Positions 55,501-63,290 of a stretch of DNA of 64,000 nt are shown piece by piece. Position 1 is the stretch's first letter, and each line of letters starts with the position of its first letter. The stretch spans positions 310,001 through 374,000 of the forward strand of contig NZ_BJHU01000035.1 in assembly GCF_005405905.1 (NCBI RefSeq), given 5' to 3'. This DNA is from Acidovorax sp. NB1 (GTDB lineage Bacteria > Pseudomonadota > Gammaproteobacteria > Burkholderiales > Burkholderiaceae_C). The position numbers and the translations under genes are program-made. The notes beneath the pieces are model-generated. The model made no database searches. It was not told the DNA's origin and saw only the letters and a list, made by a program, of their open reading frames with translations.

Positions 55501-57057
55501 ATGACCACGACGACCATTCGCCAAGAAGACCTGATCGAATCCATTGCCGGCGCGCTGCAGTACATCAGCTACTACCACCCCACCGACTACATCGCCCACC
55601 TGGCCCGCGCCTACGAGCGCGAAAAGAGCCCAGCGGCCAAGGATGCGATCGCCCAGATCCTCACCAACAGCAAGATGAGCGCCACCGGCCAGCGCCCCAT
55701 CTGCCAGGACACCGGCATCGTCAATGTGTTCCTGAAGGTGGGCATGGACGTGCGCTGGGAAGGCTTCACCGGCAGCCTGGACGACGCCATCAACGAAGGC
55801 GTGCGCCGTGGCTACAACCACCCCGACAACACGCTGCGCGCCTCGGTCGTTGCAGACCCCCAGTTCGCCCGCAAGAACACCAAGGACAACACCCCGGCCG
55901 TGATCTTCACCGAGATCGTGCCCGGCAACACCGTGGACGTGACGGTGGCAGCCAAGGGCGGCGGCTCGGAGAACAAGTCCAAGATGTACATGCTCAACCC
56001 CGGCGACAACGTGGTGGACTGGGTGCTCAAGACCGTGCCCACCATGGGCGCTGGCTGGTGCCCGCCCGGCATGCTGGGCATCGGCATTGGCGGCACGGCC
56101 GAGAAGGCAGTGCTCATGGCCAAGGAAAGCCTGATGGACGACCTGGACATGTACGAGCTGCAGGCCAAGCAAGCCAGCGGGGCCGAACTCGACAATGTCG
56201 AAAAGCTGCGCCTGGAGCTGTTTGAAAAGGTCAACGCCCTGGGCATCGGCGCGCAGGGCCTGGGCGGTCTGACTACGGTGCTGGACGTCAAGATCAAGAT
56301 GTACCCTACGCACGCGGCCAGCAAGCCGATTGCGATGATCCCCAACTGCGCCGCCACGCGCCACGCACACTTCGTGATGGACGGCTCGGGCCCCGTGTAC
56401 CTCACGCCCCCCAGCCTGGACCTGTGGCCCAACGTGGACTGGGCGCCGGACTACAACAAGAGCAAGAAGGTCAACCTCGATACCCTGACCAAAGAAGAAG
56501 TCGCCAGCTGGAAGCCCGGCGACACCCTGCTGCTCAACGGCAAGATGCTGACGGGCCGCGACGCCGCGCACAAGCGCATCCAGGACATGCTGGCCAAGGG
56601 CGAGAAGCTGCCCGTGGACTTCACCAACCGCATCATTTACTACGTGGGCCCTGTGGACCCCGTGAAGGGCGAGGCCGTGGGCCCCGCAGGCCCGACCACT
56701 GCCACGCGCATGGACGGCTTTACCGAGATGATGCTGTCCCAGACTGGTCTGATCGCCATGGTGGGCAAGGCCGAGCGCGGCCCGGTCGCCATCGAGGCCA
56801 TCAAGAAGCACCAGAGCGCCTACCTGATGGCCGTGGGCGGTGCGGCCTACCTGGTCTCCAAGGCCATCAAGACCGCCAAGGTCGTGGGCTTTGCCGACCT
56901 GGGCATGGAAGCCATCTACGAATTCGACGTGGTGGACATGCCCGTGACCGTGGCCGTGGACGCCGGTGGCACCAGCGCCCACATCACCGGCCCGGCCGAA
57001 TGGCAAAAGCGCATCGCCTCGGGCGAGTTCAAGGGCATCGGCGTCGCTGCGGCCTGA
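55501..57057 (+). CDS. Fumarate hydratase class I, [4Fe-4S]
   Basis: A 518-residue single-chain class I fumarase. N-terminal alpha part with GQRPICQDTGIVNVFLKVG (Cys ligand), GWCPPGMLGIGIGGTAEKAV and PNCAATRHAHFVMDGSGPVY (second and third Cys), and a C-terminal beta part with GKMLTGRDAAHKRI. The cluster is oxygen-labile. MTTTTIRQEDL is the start; GATAAT at 55460 is a likely -10. 182 nt separate it from the fumC start. Confidence 0.94.
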   Translation: MTTTTIRQEDLIESIAGALQYISYYHPTDYIAHLARAYEREKSPAAKDAIAQILTNSKMSATGQRPICQDTGIVNVFLKVGMDVRWEGFTGSLDDAINEGVRRGYNHPDNTLRASVVADPQFARKNTKDNTPAVIFTEIVPGNTVDVTVAAKGGGSENKSKMYMLNPGDNVVDWVLKTVPTMGAGWCPPGMLGIGIGGTAEKAVLMAKESLMDDLDMYELQAKQASGAELDNVEKLRLELFEKVNALGIGAQGLGGLTTVLDVKIKMYPTHAASKPIAMIPNCAATRHAHFVMDGSGPVYLTPPSLDLWPNVDWAPDYNKSKKVNLDTLTKEEVASWKPGDTLLLNGKMLTGRDAAHKRIQDMLAKGEKLPVDFTNRIIYYVGPVDPVKGEAVGPAGPTTATRMDGFTEMMLSQTGLIAMVGKAERGPVAIEAIKKHQSAYLMAVGGAAYLVSKAIKTAKVVGFADLGMEAIYEFDVVDMPVTVAVDAGGTSAHITGPAEWQKRIASGEFKGIGVAAA

Positions 57058-57118
57058 GGTCCCATCCGGTCGCCCCGGCGCCAGCGCTCGGCTCTGGCGC
57101 CAGGGCAATGACTCTCCT

Positions 57119-57141
57119 AACCGCCTTCGGGCGGTTTTTCT
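57119..57141 (+). terminator. Rho-independent terminator after class I fumarase
   Basis: ACCGCC-TTCG-GGCGGT with a stable tetraloop followed by TTTTTC. Confidence 0.88.
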
Positions 57142-57225
57142 TTTGGGTCCAACCCTCTGCGGCACGAAGGCTGCGTCTTTCCTACAATCCACGCTTTCGT
57201 CCAACTGCCAGAGCTTGGTTCCTCG

Positions 57226-58104
57226 ATGCCGCAGGCCTCTTTTCCCATCGGTGTTTTTGACAGTGGCGTCGGTGGGCTGAGCGTGCTGCGCGCCCTGCTG
57301 GCCGCCATGCCCCACGAGCGTTTCGTGTACCTGGCAGACAGCGCCAACGCACCCTATGGCGAGCGCGGCGACGCCTTTGTGGCCGCCCGCACCCATGCCA
57401 TCACGCAGTACCTGCGCGAGCAGCACCACATCAAGGCCTTGGTGGTGGCCTGCAACACCGCCACGGCGGCGGCCATCCACGAGGTGCGCAGCAGCCACCC
57501 GGACTTGCCCCTGGTGGGCCTGGAACCCGCCATCAAGCCTGCCCTCGCGGTGACGAAGACCGGCCACGTGGGCGTGATCGGCACCCGGGGCACGCTGACC
57601 AGTGCGAAGTTCAGCAAGCTCATGGCCTCGCTGCAGGAGCAGGCGCATTTTGTGGTGCAGCCCTGTGACGGCCTGGCCCATGCCATCGAGCGCAGCGTGG
57701 CGCTGCCCGTGGCCGCCCCAGGCAGCCCCGTCGATGCCACAGAGACCGGCGCACTGTGCGCGCGCTATGTCCAGGCCATGGGCAGCTTCGGCACCGCCCC
57801 GGGGCAGATGGACACCCTGGTGCTGGGCTGCACGCACTACATCTTTGTAGCCCACGAGCTGCGCGCACTGGTCGGGCCTGGCGTGCAGTTCATCGAGACC
57901 GGCGAACCCGTCGCACGCCAGACGCGGCGCCTGCTGGACACTGCGGGCCTGCTGCACCAGCCAATCCATGCAACGGCGGACGAAACTCCCGCCACGCCCA
58001 GCATCCAGCTACTGACCACCGGCCCCGTGGCCATGCTGGAGGCCGCTGCACAACGCTGGCTGGATCTGCCCGCCAGCTGCTGCCGGTCTGTGCAAGTGCC
58101 TTGA
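57226..58104 (+). CDS. murI: Glutamate racemase
   Basis: A 292-residue cofactor-independent racemase that makes D-glutamate for peptidoglycan. The two catalytic Cys lie in VVACNTATAAAI and VLGCTHYIFV, with the N-terminal Asp in IGVFDSGVGGLSVLRAL and the flexible YLADSANAPYG segment. A TACAAT hexamer at 57182 is a likely -10. Confidence 0.95.
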   Translation: MPQASFPIGVFDSGVGGLSVLRALLAAMPHERFVYLADSANAPYGERGDAFVAARTHAITQYLREQHHIKALVVACNTATAAAIHEVRSSHPDLPLVGLEPAIKPALAVTKTGHVGVIGTRGTLTSAKFSKLMASLQEQAHFVVQPCDGLAHAIERSVALPVAAPGSPVDATETGALCARYVQAMGSFGTAPGQMDTLVLGCTHYIFVAHELRALVGPGVQFIETGEPVARQTRRLLDTAGLLHQPIHATADETPATPSIQLLTTGPVAMLEAAAQRWLDLPASCCRSVQVP

Positions 58105-58105
58105 T

Positions 58106-58170
58106 ATATAAAAAAAATCGGCTCTACCGCCCGTCCATCAAGCACTTTAAGCTATTAATTTAATAGCAAT
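58106..58170 (-). repeat. Dispersed AT-rich intergenic repeat, copy 6
   Basis: Minus strand: TTGCTATTAAATTAATAGC, centre GCTTGATGGACGGGCGGTAG, then AGCCGATTTTTTTTATATA. It sits directly after the murI stop codon. Confidence 0.62.
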
Positions 58171-58192
58171 CTACCTAACGGCCGCGTCACCC

Positions 58193-58717
58193 TCAGGACG
58201 GCTCCGTGCCCCACAGCCGGGTGCCTGCGTGCTCCACATGCGTGAGGTACAGCCGCAGGTCGAACTCGTACTGGTGGTACTGCGGCTCCATGTGGGTGCA
58301 TAGCTGGTAGAAGGCTTTGTCGTGGTCCTTTTCGCGCAAGTGCGCCAGCTCATGGACCACGATCATGCGCAGGAACTCATCGGGCGCCTGCTTGAACATC
58401 GAGGCAATGCGGATCTCATGCTTGGCCGCCAGCCGGTTGCCCTGCACGCGCGACACCGCCGTGTGCAAACCCAGTGCGTGGCGCACGACATGGATCTTGT
58501 TGTCGAACAGCACCTTGTTGACCGTGCCCGCGTTGCGCAGATAACGCGCCTTCAGCTCCTGCGCGTAGTCATACAGCGCCTTGTCGCTGCGCACGGCATG
58601 CGCTTGCGGGTATTTGCGCTGCAGCACCGCCCCGAGCTTTCCCTGCGCCAGCAGATCACGTGCCTGGTCCTGCAGGGCCGCAGGGTAGGAGCGCAGATAG
58701 GGAAGGTCGGAGTGCAT
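58193..58717 (-). CDS. YgjP-type zinc metallopeptidase (DUF45/M48-like)
   Basis: A 174-residue protein with the zinc-site motif VVHELAHLREKDHDKAFYQL (HExxH plus the third His), preceded by KVLFDNKIHVVRHALGLHTA and NRLAAKHEIRIAS. This is the YgjP/SprT-like group often annotated as M48 family metallopeptidase. Start MHSDLPYLRSYPA is the family length; a longer ATG is less likely. Cellular target unknown. Confidence 0.88.
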   Translation of the reverse strand: MHSDLPYLRSYPAALQDQARDLLAQGKLGAVLQRKYPQAHAVRSDKALYDYAQELKARYLRNAGTVNKVLFDNKIHVVRHALGLHTAVSRVQGNRLAAKHEIRIASMFKQAPDEFLRMIVVHELAHLREKDHDKAFYQLCTHMEPQYHQYEFDLRLYLTHVEHAGTRLWGTEPS

Positions 58718-58859
58718 GGAAAGCGAGATAGTTGCTGCCACACGGGGCAAGAAGGCTCGGCGGACCGGCCAGGGCCGCTTGCTTCACCACCTGTGCAGCC
58801 CTCGATGCCCGCCTCACCCGCCTGCGTGGAATGTTGTGAGCCCCGGAAGGCTCGGAGGA

Positions 58860-59489
58860 TCAGTGCAAGTGGCGCGGACGGCGGCCACCGCCACCGTGGC
58901 CGCTGGCTGGCCCCCCCGGGCCACGGGGTGGCTTGCCGATTTCCAGCGAGTTCACCAGGGCATCAAAACGCTGGCTGAACAGCTTGTCGATCTCGGCGAC
59001 CACACCGCCCAGCTCGGCACCATCAAAGTGGCGCTCCATCATGTTCACCACGTCCTGCACCAGCAAATCCCGCTGCACCTGCATGATGGCGGCCGGTGTT
59101 GGGCCGACAAAGAGCATCACAAAGTCATCGCGCGACTCGGCGCCCTGCTCTTCCTCTTCTTCGTCAAAGTCGGCGTCGTAGAACGTGACTTCGATCGCAG
59201 CCCCTTGCTCGGCCAGCTCGTTGAGGCTCATGCACATTTCGTCCAGCGACTGGCGAAAGTCGTCATCGCCCCGCACCGTCCAGCACATCTGCAGCAGATG
59301 CTCCTGCGCATCAAACTTGATGCCGGGCTCCTCCTCATAGGCGCTGGCAGCACCATCGGCCAGCGAACGGGCTCCAGCGTACTTCCACAAAGGTTTGAGC
59401 GCCTCCTGGAGCTGGTCAAAACTCACATCAGCGCGCAAAGGGACCTGTCCGTGGACATGGATTTCGAAGGGAGCGTTGTAACTTGACAT
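58860..59489 (-). CDS. Conserved acidic protein of unknown function
   Basis: A 209-residue soluble protein I do not recognise firmly. It begins MSSYNAPFEIHVHGQVPLRA, contains a short acidic run (DADFDEEEEEQGAESRDDF, about residue 105-125), and ends in a Gly/Arg/His-rich tail (GGGGRRPRHLH). Similar proteins occur in Comamonadaceae, to my recollection as a domain of unknown function. Good codon bias and an intact frame support it as real. It ends at the edge of the inverted-repeat element. Confidence 0.78.
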   Translation of the reverse strand: MSSYNAPFEIHVHGQVPLRADVSFDQLQEALKPLWKYAGARSLADGAASAYEEEPGIKFDAQEHLLQMCWTVRGDDDFRQSLDEMCMSLNELAEQGAAIEVTFYDADFDEEEEEQGAESRDDFVMLFVGPTPAAIMQVQRDLLVQDVVNMMERHFDGAELGGVVAEIDKLFSQRFDALVNSLEIGKPPRGPGGPASGHGGGGRRPRHLH

Positions 59490-59500
59490 GATTGAATCCT

Positions 59501-59770
59501 AGAGCCTGTTCAATGTCTTTTTGGAGTCGCACAAGTCCCTTGCCGGGATGGGCTGCTAGGCGCGGTGCGCAGTGGATAGCCTAGCTATCCACAAGCACCG
59601 CAACACCGCAGACCGCCCGGCAAGGCACTTGCCCGAAGGGTTGGAGTGAAATCGGGCGATTGGACGCCCCGGCTGCTTGCATGGGCATGAGCCCATACTG
59701 CGCAGCCGGAGCATCCACTCATCCCGATTGCACTCCAATGCGATCTCCAAAAAGACATTGAACAGGCTCT
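59501..59770. mobile_element. 270-bp MITE-like element: 25-bp terminal inverted repeats around two hairpins
   Basis: Perfect 25-bp inverted repeats bound the element: AGAGCCTGTTCAATGTCTTT-TTGGA (59501-59525) and its exact complement (59746-59770). Inside are two large hairpins: arm one 59532-59547 with 59616-59631 (16 bp, one mismatch), capped by the near-palindrome GTGGATAGCC-TAGCTATCCAC; arm two 59641-59656 with 59723-59738 (one mismatch) with inner stems CCGGCTGC/GCAGCCGG and ATGGGC/GCCCAT. There is no coding capacity. The right end lies 3 nt from the CCA end of tRNA-Leu. Confidence 0.8.
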
Positions 59771-59773
59771 TCG

Positions 59774-59866
59774 TGGTGCCCCGAGCCGGGGTCGAACCGG
59801 CACGCCCCTTTTCAGGAAAGCGGCGGATTTTAAGTCCGCAGTGTCTACCAATTTCACCATCGGGGC
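59774..59866 (-). tRNA. tRNA-Leu (anticodon TAA)
   Basis: Minus strand: 93 nt including encoded CCA. Acceptor GCCCCGA pairs with TCGGGGC; anticodon loop CTTAAAA in stem GCGGA/TCCGC gives TAA; long variable arm CGC...GCG; T-arm GCCGG-TTCGACC-CCGGC. A class II tRNA as expected for Leu. Confidence 0.96.
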
Positions 59867-59987
59867 GCCGGCTGCTGAGCGCACACCTGCGTTGCAGCGT
59901 AACCCGGGCAGCACATGTGCGCAATGCCCTGTCGCATCCGTGACCACCAGCTGCTGCATGAAAACAGCACACCCGGCGCCACCAAGA

Positions 59988-60014
59988 AAAAAGGGAAGCC
60001 TAAGCTTCCCTTTT
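59988..60014 (-). terminator. Terminator-like hairpin after tRNA-Gly
   Basis: Stem AAAAGGGAAGC / GCTTCCCTTTT, 11 bp with a 4-nt loop; the T-run is on the minus strand, so it ends the tRNA-Gly transcript. Confidence 0.75.
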
Positions 60015-60020
60015 CAAAAT

Positions 60021-60096
60021 TGGAGCGGGAAAAGAGTCTCGAACTCTCGACCTCAACCTTGGCAAGGTTGCGCTCTACCAACTGAGCTATTCCCGC
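60021..60096 (-). tRNA. tRNA-Gly (anticodon GCC), copy 1
   Basis: 76 nt with encoded CCA. Acceptor GCGGGAA; anticodon arm CAACC-TTGCCAA-GGTTG gives GCC; T-loop TTCGAGA. Confidence 0.97.
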
Positions 60097-60276
60097 ATTT
60101 GCTTGCTTTGCTTGACGTTTCCATCAGAGCTTATCAGCAAGCCTCAAATTATATCGCTATTTTTGGCCTCATTCGATTGCTGACCAAAAATTTTCCAATT
60201 ACCTACCAGCCTTGCCCATCTTCGCTGCAGCGCAGAATTCTAAAGATTCGGAGCTACCGACGGTACAGACCGTATC

Positions 60277-60350
60277 TGGAGGCGCGGTCCGGAGTCGAAC
60301 CGGACTAACCGGATTTGCAATCCGGGGCATAACCGCTTTGCTACCGCGCC
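60277..60350 (-). tRNA. tRNA-Cys (anticodon GCA)
   Basis: 74 nt with encoded CCA. Acceptor GGCGCGG; anticodon arm CCGGA-TTGCAAA-TCCGG gives GCA; T-loop TTCGACT. Confidence 0.97.
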
Positions 60351-60370
60351 AGGAATTCACATTCCTCTGA

Positions 60371-60401
60371 CAAAAAAGGGAAGCATTTGCTTCCCTTTTT
60401 G
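60371..60401 (-). terminator. Terminator-like hairpin after tRNA-Gly copy 2
   Basis: AAAAAGGGAAGC / GCTTCCCTTTTT, nearly the same sequence as the hairpin after the other tRNA-Gly. Confidence 0.75.
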
Positions 60402-60408
60402 TGGAAAT

Positions 60409-60484
60409 TGGAGCGGGAAAAGAGTCTCGAACTCTCGACCTCAACCTTGGCAAGGTTGCGCTCTACCAACTGAGCTATTCCCGC
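60409..60484 (-). tRNA. tRNA-Gly (anticodon GCC), copy 2
   Basis: 76 nt, identical to the copy 313 nt further right-to-left in this cluster; encoded CCA. First tRNA of the cluster in the direction of transcription. Confidence 0.97.
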
Positions 60485-60570
60485 ATTTACCGTAGCCTTA
60501 CATTGTACAACGTTTGCTGCGATGGAGTGAATTGTAGCGCATTTTTTGGGGCTCCCCAAAAAATTTTGCG

Positions 60571-63003
60571 TCAATGTTTCAAGCCATCCGCAGCAGCCGA
60601 CGACACGGCCGCTTTTTCGGCCGACGCCGGCGCAACCACGGCCACTTCCTCGTCCGTCAGCGGCACGGGTTTGCTTTCCAGTGCGACCTCCAGCACCTTG
60701 TCGATCCAACGCACCGGAACGATTTCCAGCCCGCTCTTCACGTTGTCAGGGATCTCCTGCAGATCCTTCACATTTTCCTCAGGGATCAACACGGTCTTGA
60801 TGCCGCCACGCAAAGCAGCCAACAGCTTTTCCTTGAGCCCCCCGATGGCGGTGACTTCACCGCGCAGCGTGATTTCACCCGTCATGGCCACATCGCCGCG
60901 CACAGGGATGCCCGTGAGCGCCGACACAAACGCGGTGGTCATCGCAGCACCCGCACTCGGGCCGTCCTTGGGCGTGGCACCGTCTGGCACGTGGATGTGG
61001 ATGTCGCGCTTCTCGAACGCTTCGTCCTTGATGCCCAGAATACGCGCGCGGCTACGCACCACCGTACGCGCCGCCTCCACGGATTCCTTCATCACATCGC
61101 CCAGCGAACCCGTGCGCGTGATCACCCCCTTGCCAGGCATGATGGCCGCTTCGATGGTCAGCAGGTCGCCACCCACTTCGGTCCATGCCAAGCCCACCAC
61201 CTGGCCCACCTGGTTCTGCAACTCGGCACGGCCGTAGGTGTACTTGCGCACGCCCAGAAAGTCGGGCAGGTTGTCGGCCGTCACCACCACCTGGGGTTCC
61301 AGTTTCTTGAGCTGCAGGCCCTTGACCACCTTGCGGCAGATCTTGGACAGCTCACGCTCCAGCGAACGCACACCCGCTTCGCGCGTGTAGTAACGCACCA
61401 TGTCGCGCACAGCGGGCTCGGTGATGAGCAGCTCTTCGTTCTTCACACCATTGTTCTTGAGCTGCTTGGGCAGCAGGTACTTCATGGCGATGCTGGTCTT
61501 CTCGTCTTCGGTGTAGCCCGACAGACGGATCACCTCCATCCGGTCCAGCAGGGCTGGCGGGATGTTCATGGAGTTGGAGGTCGCCACGAACATCACATCC
61601 GACAGGTCGAAATCGACCTCGACGTAGTGATCCCCGAAGGTATGGTTCTGCTCTGGATCCAGCACCTCCAGCAGCGCGCTCGACGGGTCTCCCCGGAAGT
61701 CCGTACCCAGCTTATCGATCTCATCGAGAAGGAACAGCGGATTGCGTGTACCCACTTTCGAAAGGCTCTGCAGCACCTTACCCGGCAGCGCGCCGATGTA
61801 GGTGCGGCGGTGCCCCCGGATCTCGGCTTCGTCGCGCATGCCGCCCAGGGCCATGCGCACATACTTGCGGCCGGTGGCCTTGGCGATGGACTGACCCAGC
61901 GAGGTCTTGCCCACGCCCGGGGGGCCCACCAGGCACAGGATGGGCGCCTTCACCTTGTCCACGCGCTGCTGCACTGCGAGGTATTCAAGGATGCGGTCCT
62001 TGACCTTGTCGAGGCCGTAGTGGTCTTCGTTGAGCACGCCCTCGGCATTCACCAGGTCGTGCTTGATCTTGGTCTTCTTGCTCCAGGGCAGCGCCGTGAG
62101 CACGTCGATGTAGTTGCGCACCACGGTGGCCTCGGCCGACATGGGCGACATCAGCTTGAGCTTCTTGAGTTCGGCGTCGGCCTTCTTGCGCGCTTCGGCG
62201 GGCATCTTCGCGAGCTTGATCTTTTTCTCGATCTCCTCGATGTCGGCGCCTTCGTCGCCTTCGCCCAGTTCCTTCTGGATGGCCTTGACCTGCTCGTTCA
62301 GATAGAAGTCGCGCTGGTTCTTCTCCATCTGGCGCTTCACACGGCCACGGATCTTCTTGTCCACGTTGAGGATGTCCACCTCGCGGTCGAGCTGCTCAAA
62401 CAGGTTTTCGAGACGGGCCTTCACATCAGACAGGTCGAGCACCACCTGCTTGTTTTCGAGCTTGAGCGGCAGGTGGGCGGCGATGGTGTCGGCCAGGCGG
62501 CCCGGATCGTCGATGCTGGAGATCGAGGTCAGAATCTCGGGCGGAATCTTCTTGTTGAGTTTGACGTACTGGTCAAACTGCTGCATCACGGCACGGCGCA
62601 GAGCTTCGATCTCGCTGGGCTTGTTGGCCTCCGGCGTGGCCTCAACCGGTGTGACGGTCGCCATGAAATGCGTTTCTGTGTCCTCGATGGAGGCCACCAG
62701 CGCGCGCTGCTGTCCCTCGACCAGCACCTTCACCGTGCCGTCGGGCAGCTTGAGCATCTGCAGGATGGTGGAGACACAGCCGACGTCGAACATGTCCGAC
62801 ACCGAGGGCTCATCCTTGGCTGCCGCTTTCTGGGCCACCAGCATTATGCGGCGGTCGGCCTCCATGGCCATCTCAAGCGCCTTGATGCTCTTGGGGCGGC
62901 CCACGAAAAGCGGAATCACCATGTGGGGAAACACCACCACATCGCGCAATGGCAACAGGGGCAGGTCAATGGGGGTGGCTGGCAGGGGGGTATGTCCGGA
63001 CAT
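60571..63003 (-). CDS. lon: ATP-dependent Lon protease
   Basis: An 810-residue AAA+ serine protease. N-terminal LON domain with LPLRDVVVFPHMVIPLFVGR; Walker A GPPGVGKTSLGQSIAKATGR; Walker B PLFLLDEIDKLG; C-terminal catalytic Ser in PKDGPSAGAAM and Lys in GGLKEKLLAAL. Start MSGHTPLPAT is chosen over a longer ATG. It degrades misfolded and regulatory proteins and is usually heat-inducible; I found no clean sigma-32 promoter. It follows clpX as in many proteobacteria. Confidence 0.97.
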   Translation of the reverse strand: MSGHTPLPATPIDLPLLPLRDVVVFPHMVIPLFVGRPKSIKALEMAMEADRRIMLVAQKAAAKDEPSVSDMFDVGCVSTILQMLKLPDGTVKVLVEGQQRALVASIEDTETHFMATVTPVEATPEANKPSEIEALRRAVMQQFDQYVKLNKKIPPEILTSISSIDDPGRLADTIAAHLPLKLENKQVVLDLSDVKARLENLFEQLDREVDILNVDKKIRGRVKRQMEKNQRDFYLNEQVKAIQKELGEGDEGADIEEIEKKIKLAKMPAEARKKADAELKKLKLMSPMSAEATVVRNYIDVLTALPWSKKTKIKHDLVNAEGVLNEDHYGLDKVKDRILEYLAVQQRVDKVKAPILCLVGPPGVGKTSLGQSIAKATGRKYVRMALGGMRDEAEIRGHRRTYIGALPGKVLQSLSKVGTRNPLFLLDEIDKLGTDFRGDPSSALLEVLDPEQNHTFGDHYVEVDFDLSDVMFVATSNSMNIPPALLDRMEVIRLSGYTEDEKTSIAMKYLLPKQLKNNGVKNEELLITEPAVRDMVRYYTREAGVRSLERELSKICRKVVKGLQLKKLEPQVVVTADNLPDFLGVRKYTYGRAELQNQVGQVVGLAWTEVGGDLLTIEAAIMPGKGVITRTGSLGDVMKESVEAARTVVRSRARILGIKDEAFEKRDIHIHVPDGATPKDGPSAGAAMTTAFVSALTGIPVRGDVAMTGEITLRGEVTAIGGLKEKLLAALRGGIKTVLIPEENVKDLQEIPDNVKSGLEIVPVRWIDKVLEVALESKPVPLTDEEVAVVAPASAEKAAVSSAAADGLKH

Positions 63004-63053
63004 GGAAATCCTCAAAGTGCTCTGTGGAAGTGGTTCCACATGTGGGGATTTTC

Positions 63054-63087
63054 AACCCTTGCGCGCAGCCGTACTGGCGCAAGGGTT
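63054..63087 (-). other. Hairpin in the clpX-lon spacer
   Basis: AACCCTTGCGC / GCGCAAGGGTT, an 11-bp stem with a 12-nt loop, about 50 nt before the lon start. No T-run follows, so it is more likely a leader or processing structure than a terminator. Confidence 0.55.
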
Positions 63088-63131
63088 GATGGTTCAGGGG
63101 GCGACAACAGGGCGCCCGCTCCGGTCATTCA

Positions 63132-63290
63132 GAAGGTGCGAATGAGCCCGGCGTGACCGAGCGGGTCGCACAAACGTGCCCCACCAAGGCGTAAAGCGCA
63201 GCCATAGCTTGGGCTATGGCGAGCATTTGCAACGCAGAGGGGGCGCGTTTTTGCGGGACGAGCGGACATGGCGGGTTCGTTCACACCTTC
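63132..63290. repeat. 159-nt long imperfect palindrome at the clpX 3' end
   Basis: Outer arms GAAGGTGCGAATGAGCCCG and CGGGTTCGTTCACACCTTC (16 of 19 pair) enclose a run of partly complementary sequence around a central hairpin GCCATAG-CTTGGG-CTATGGC (63201-63220), whose centre coincides with that of the whole. The right end is the base before the clpX stop codon. No coding capacity. Confidence 0.72.

Noticed and set aside
59556..59972. Small gene inside the inverted-repeat element and tRNA-Leu
   Set aside because: The frame runs through the tRNA and the hairpins and has no ribosome site or family features.
63004..63060. Heat-shock (sigma-32) promoter of lon
   Set aside because: A TTGAAA and a CCCCACAT are present on the minus strand but lie directly adjacent, without the needed spacer.
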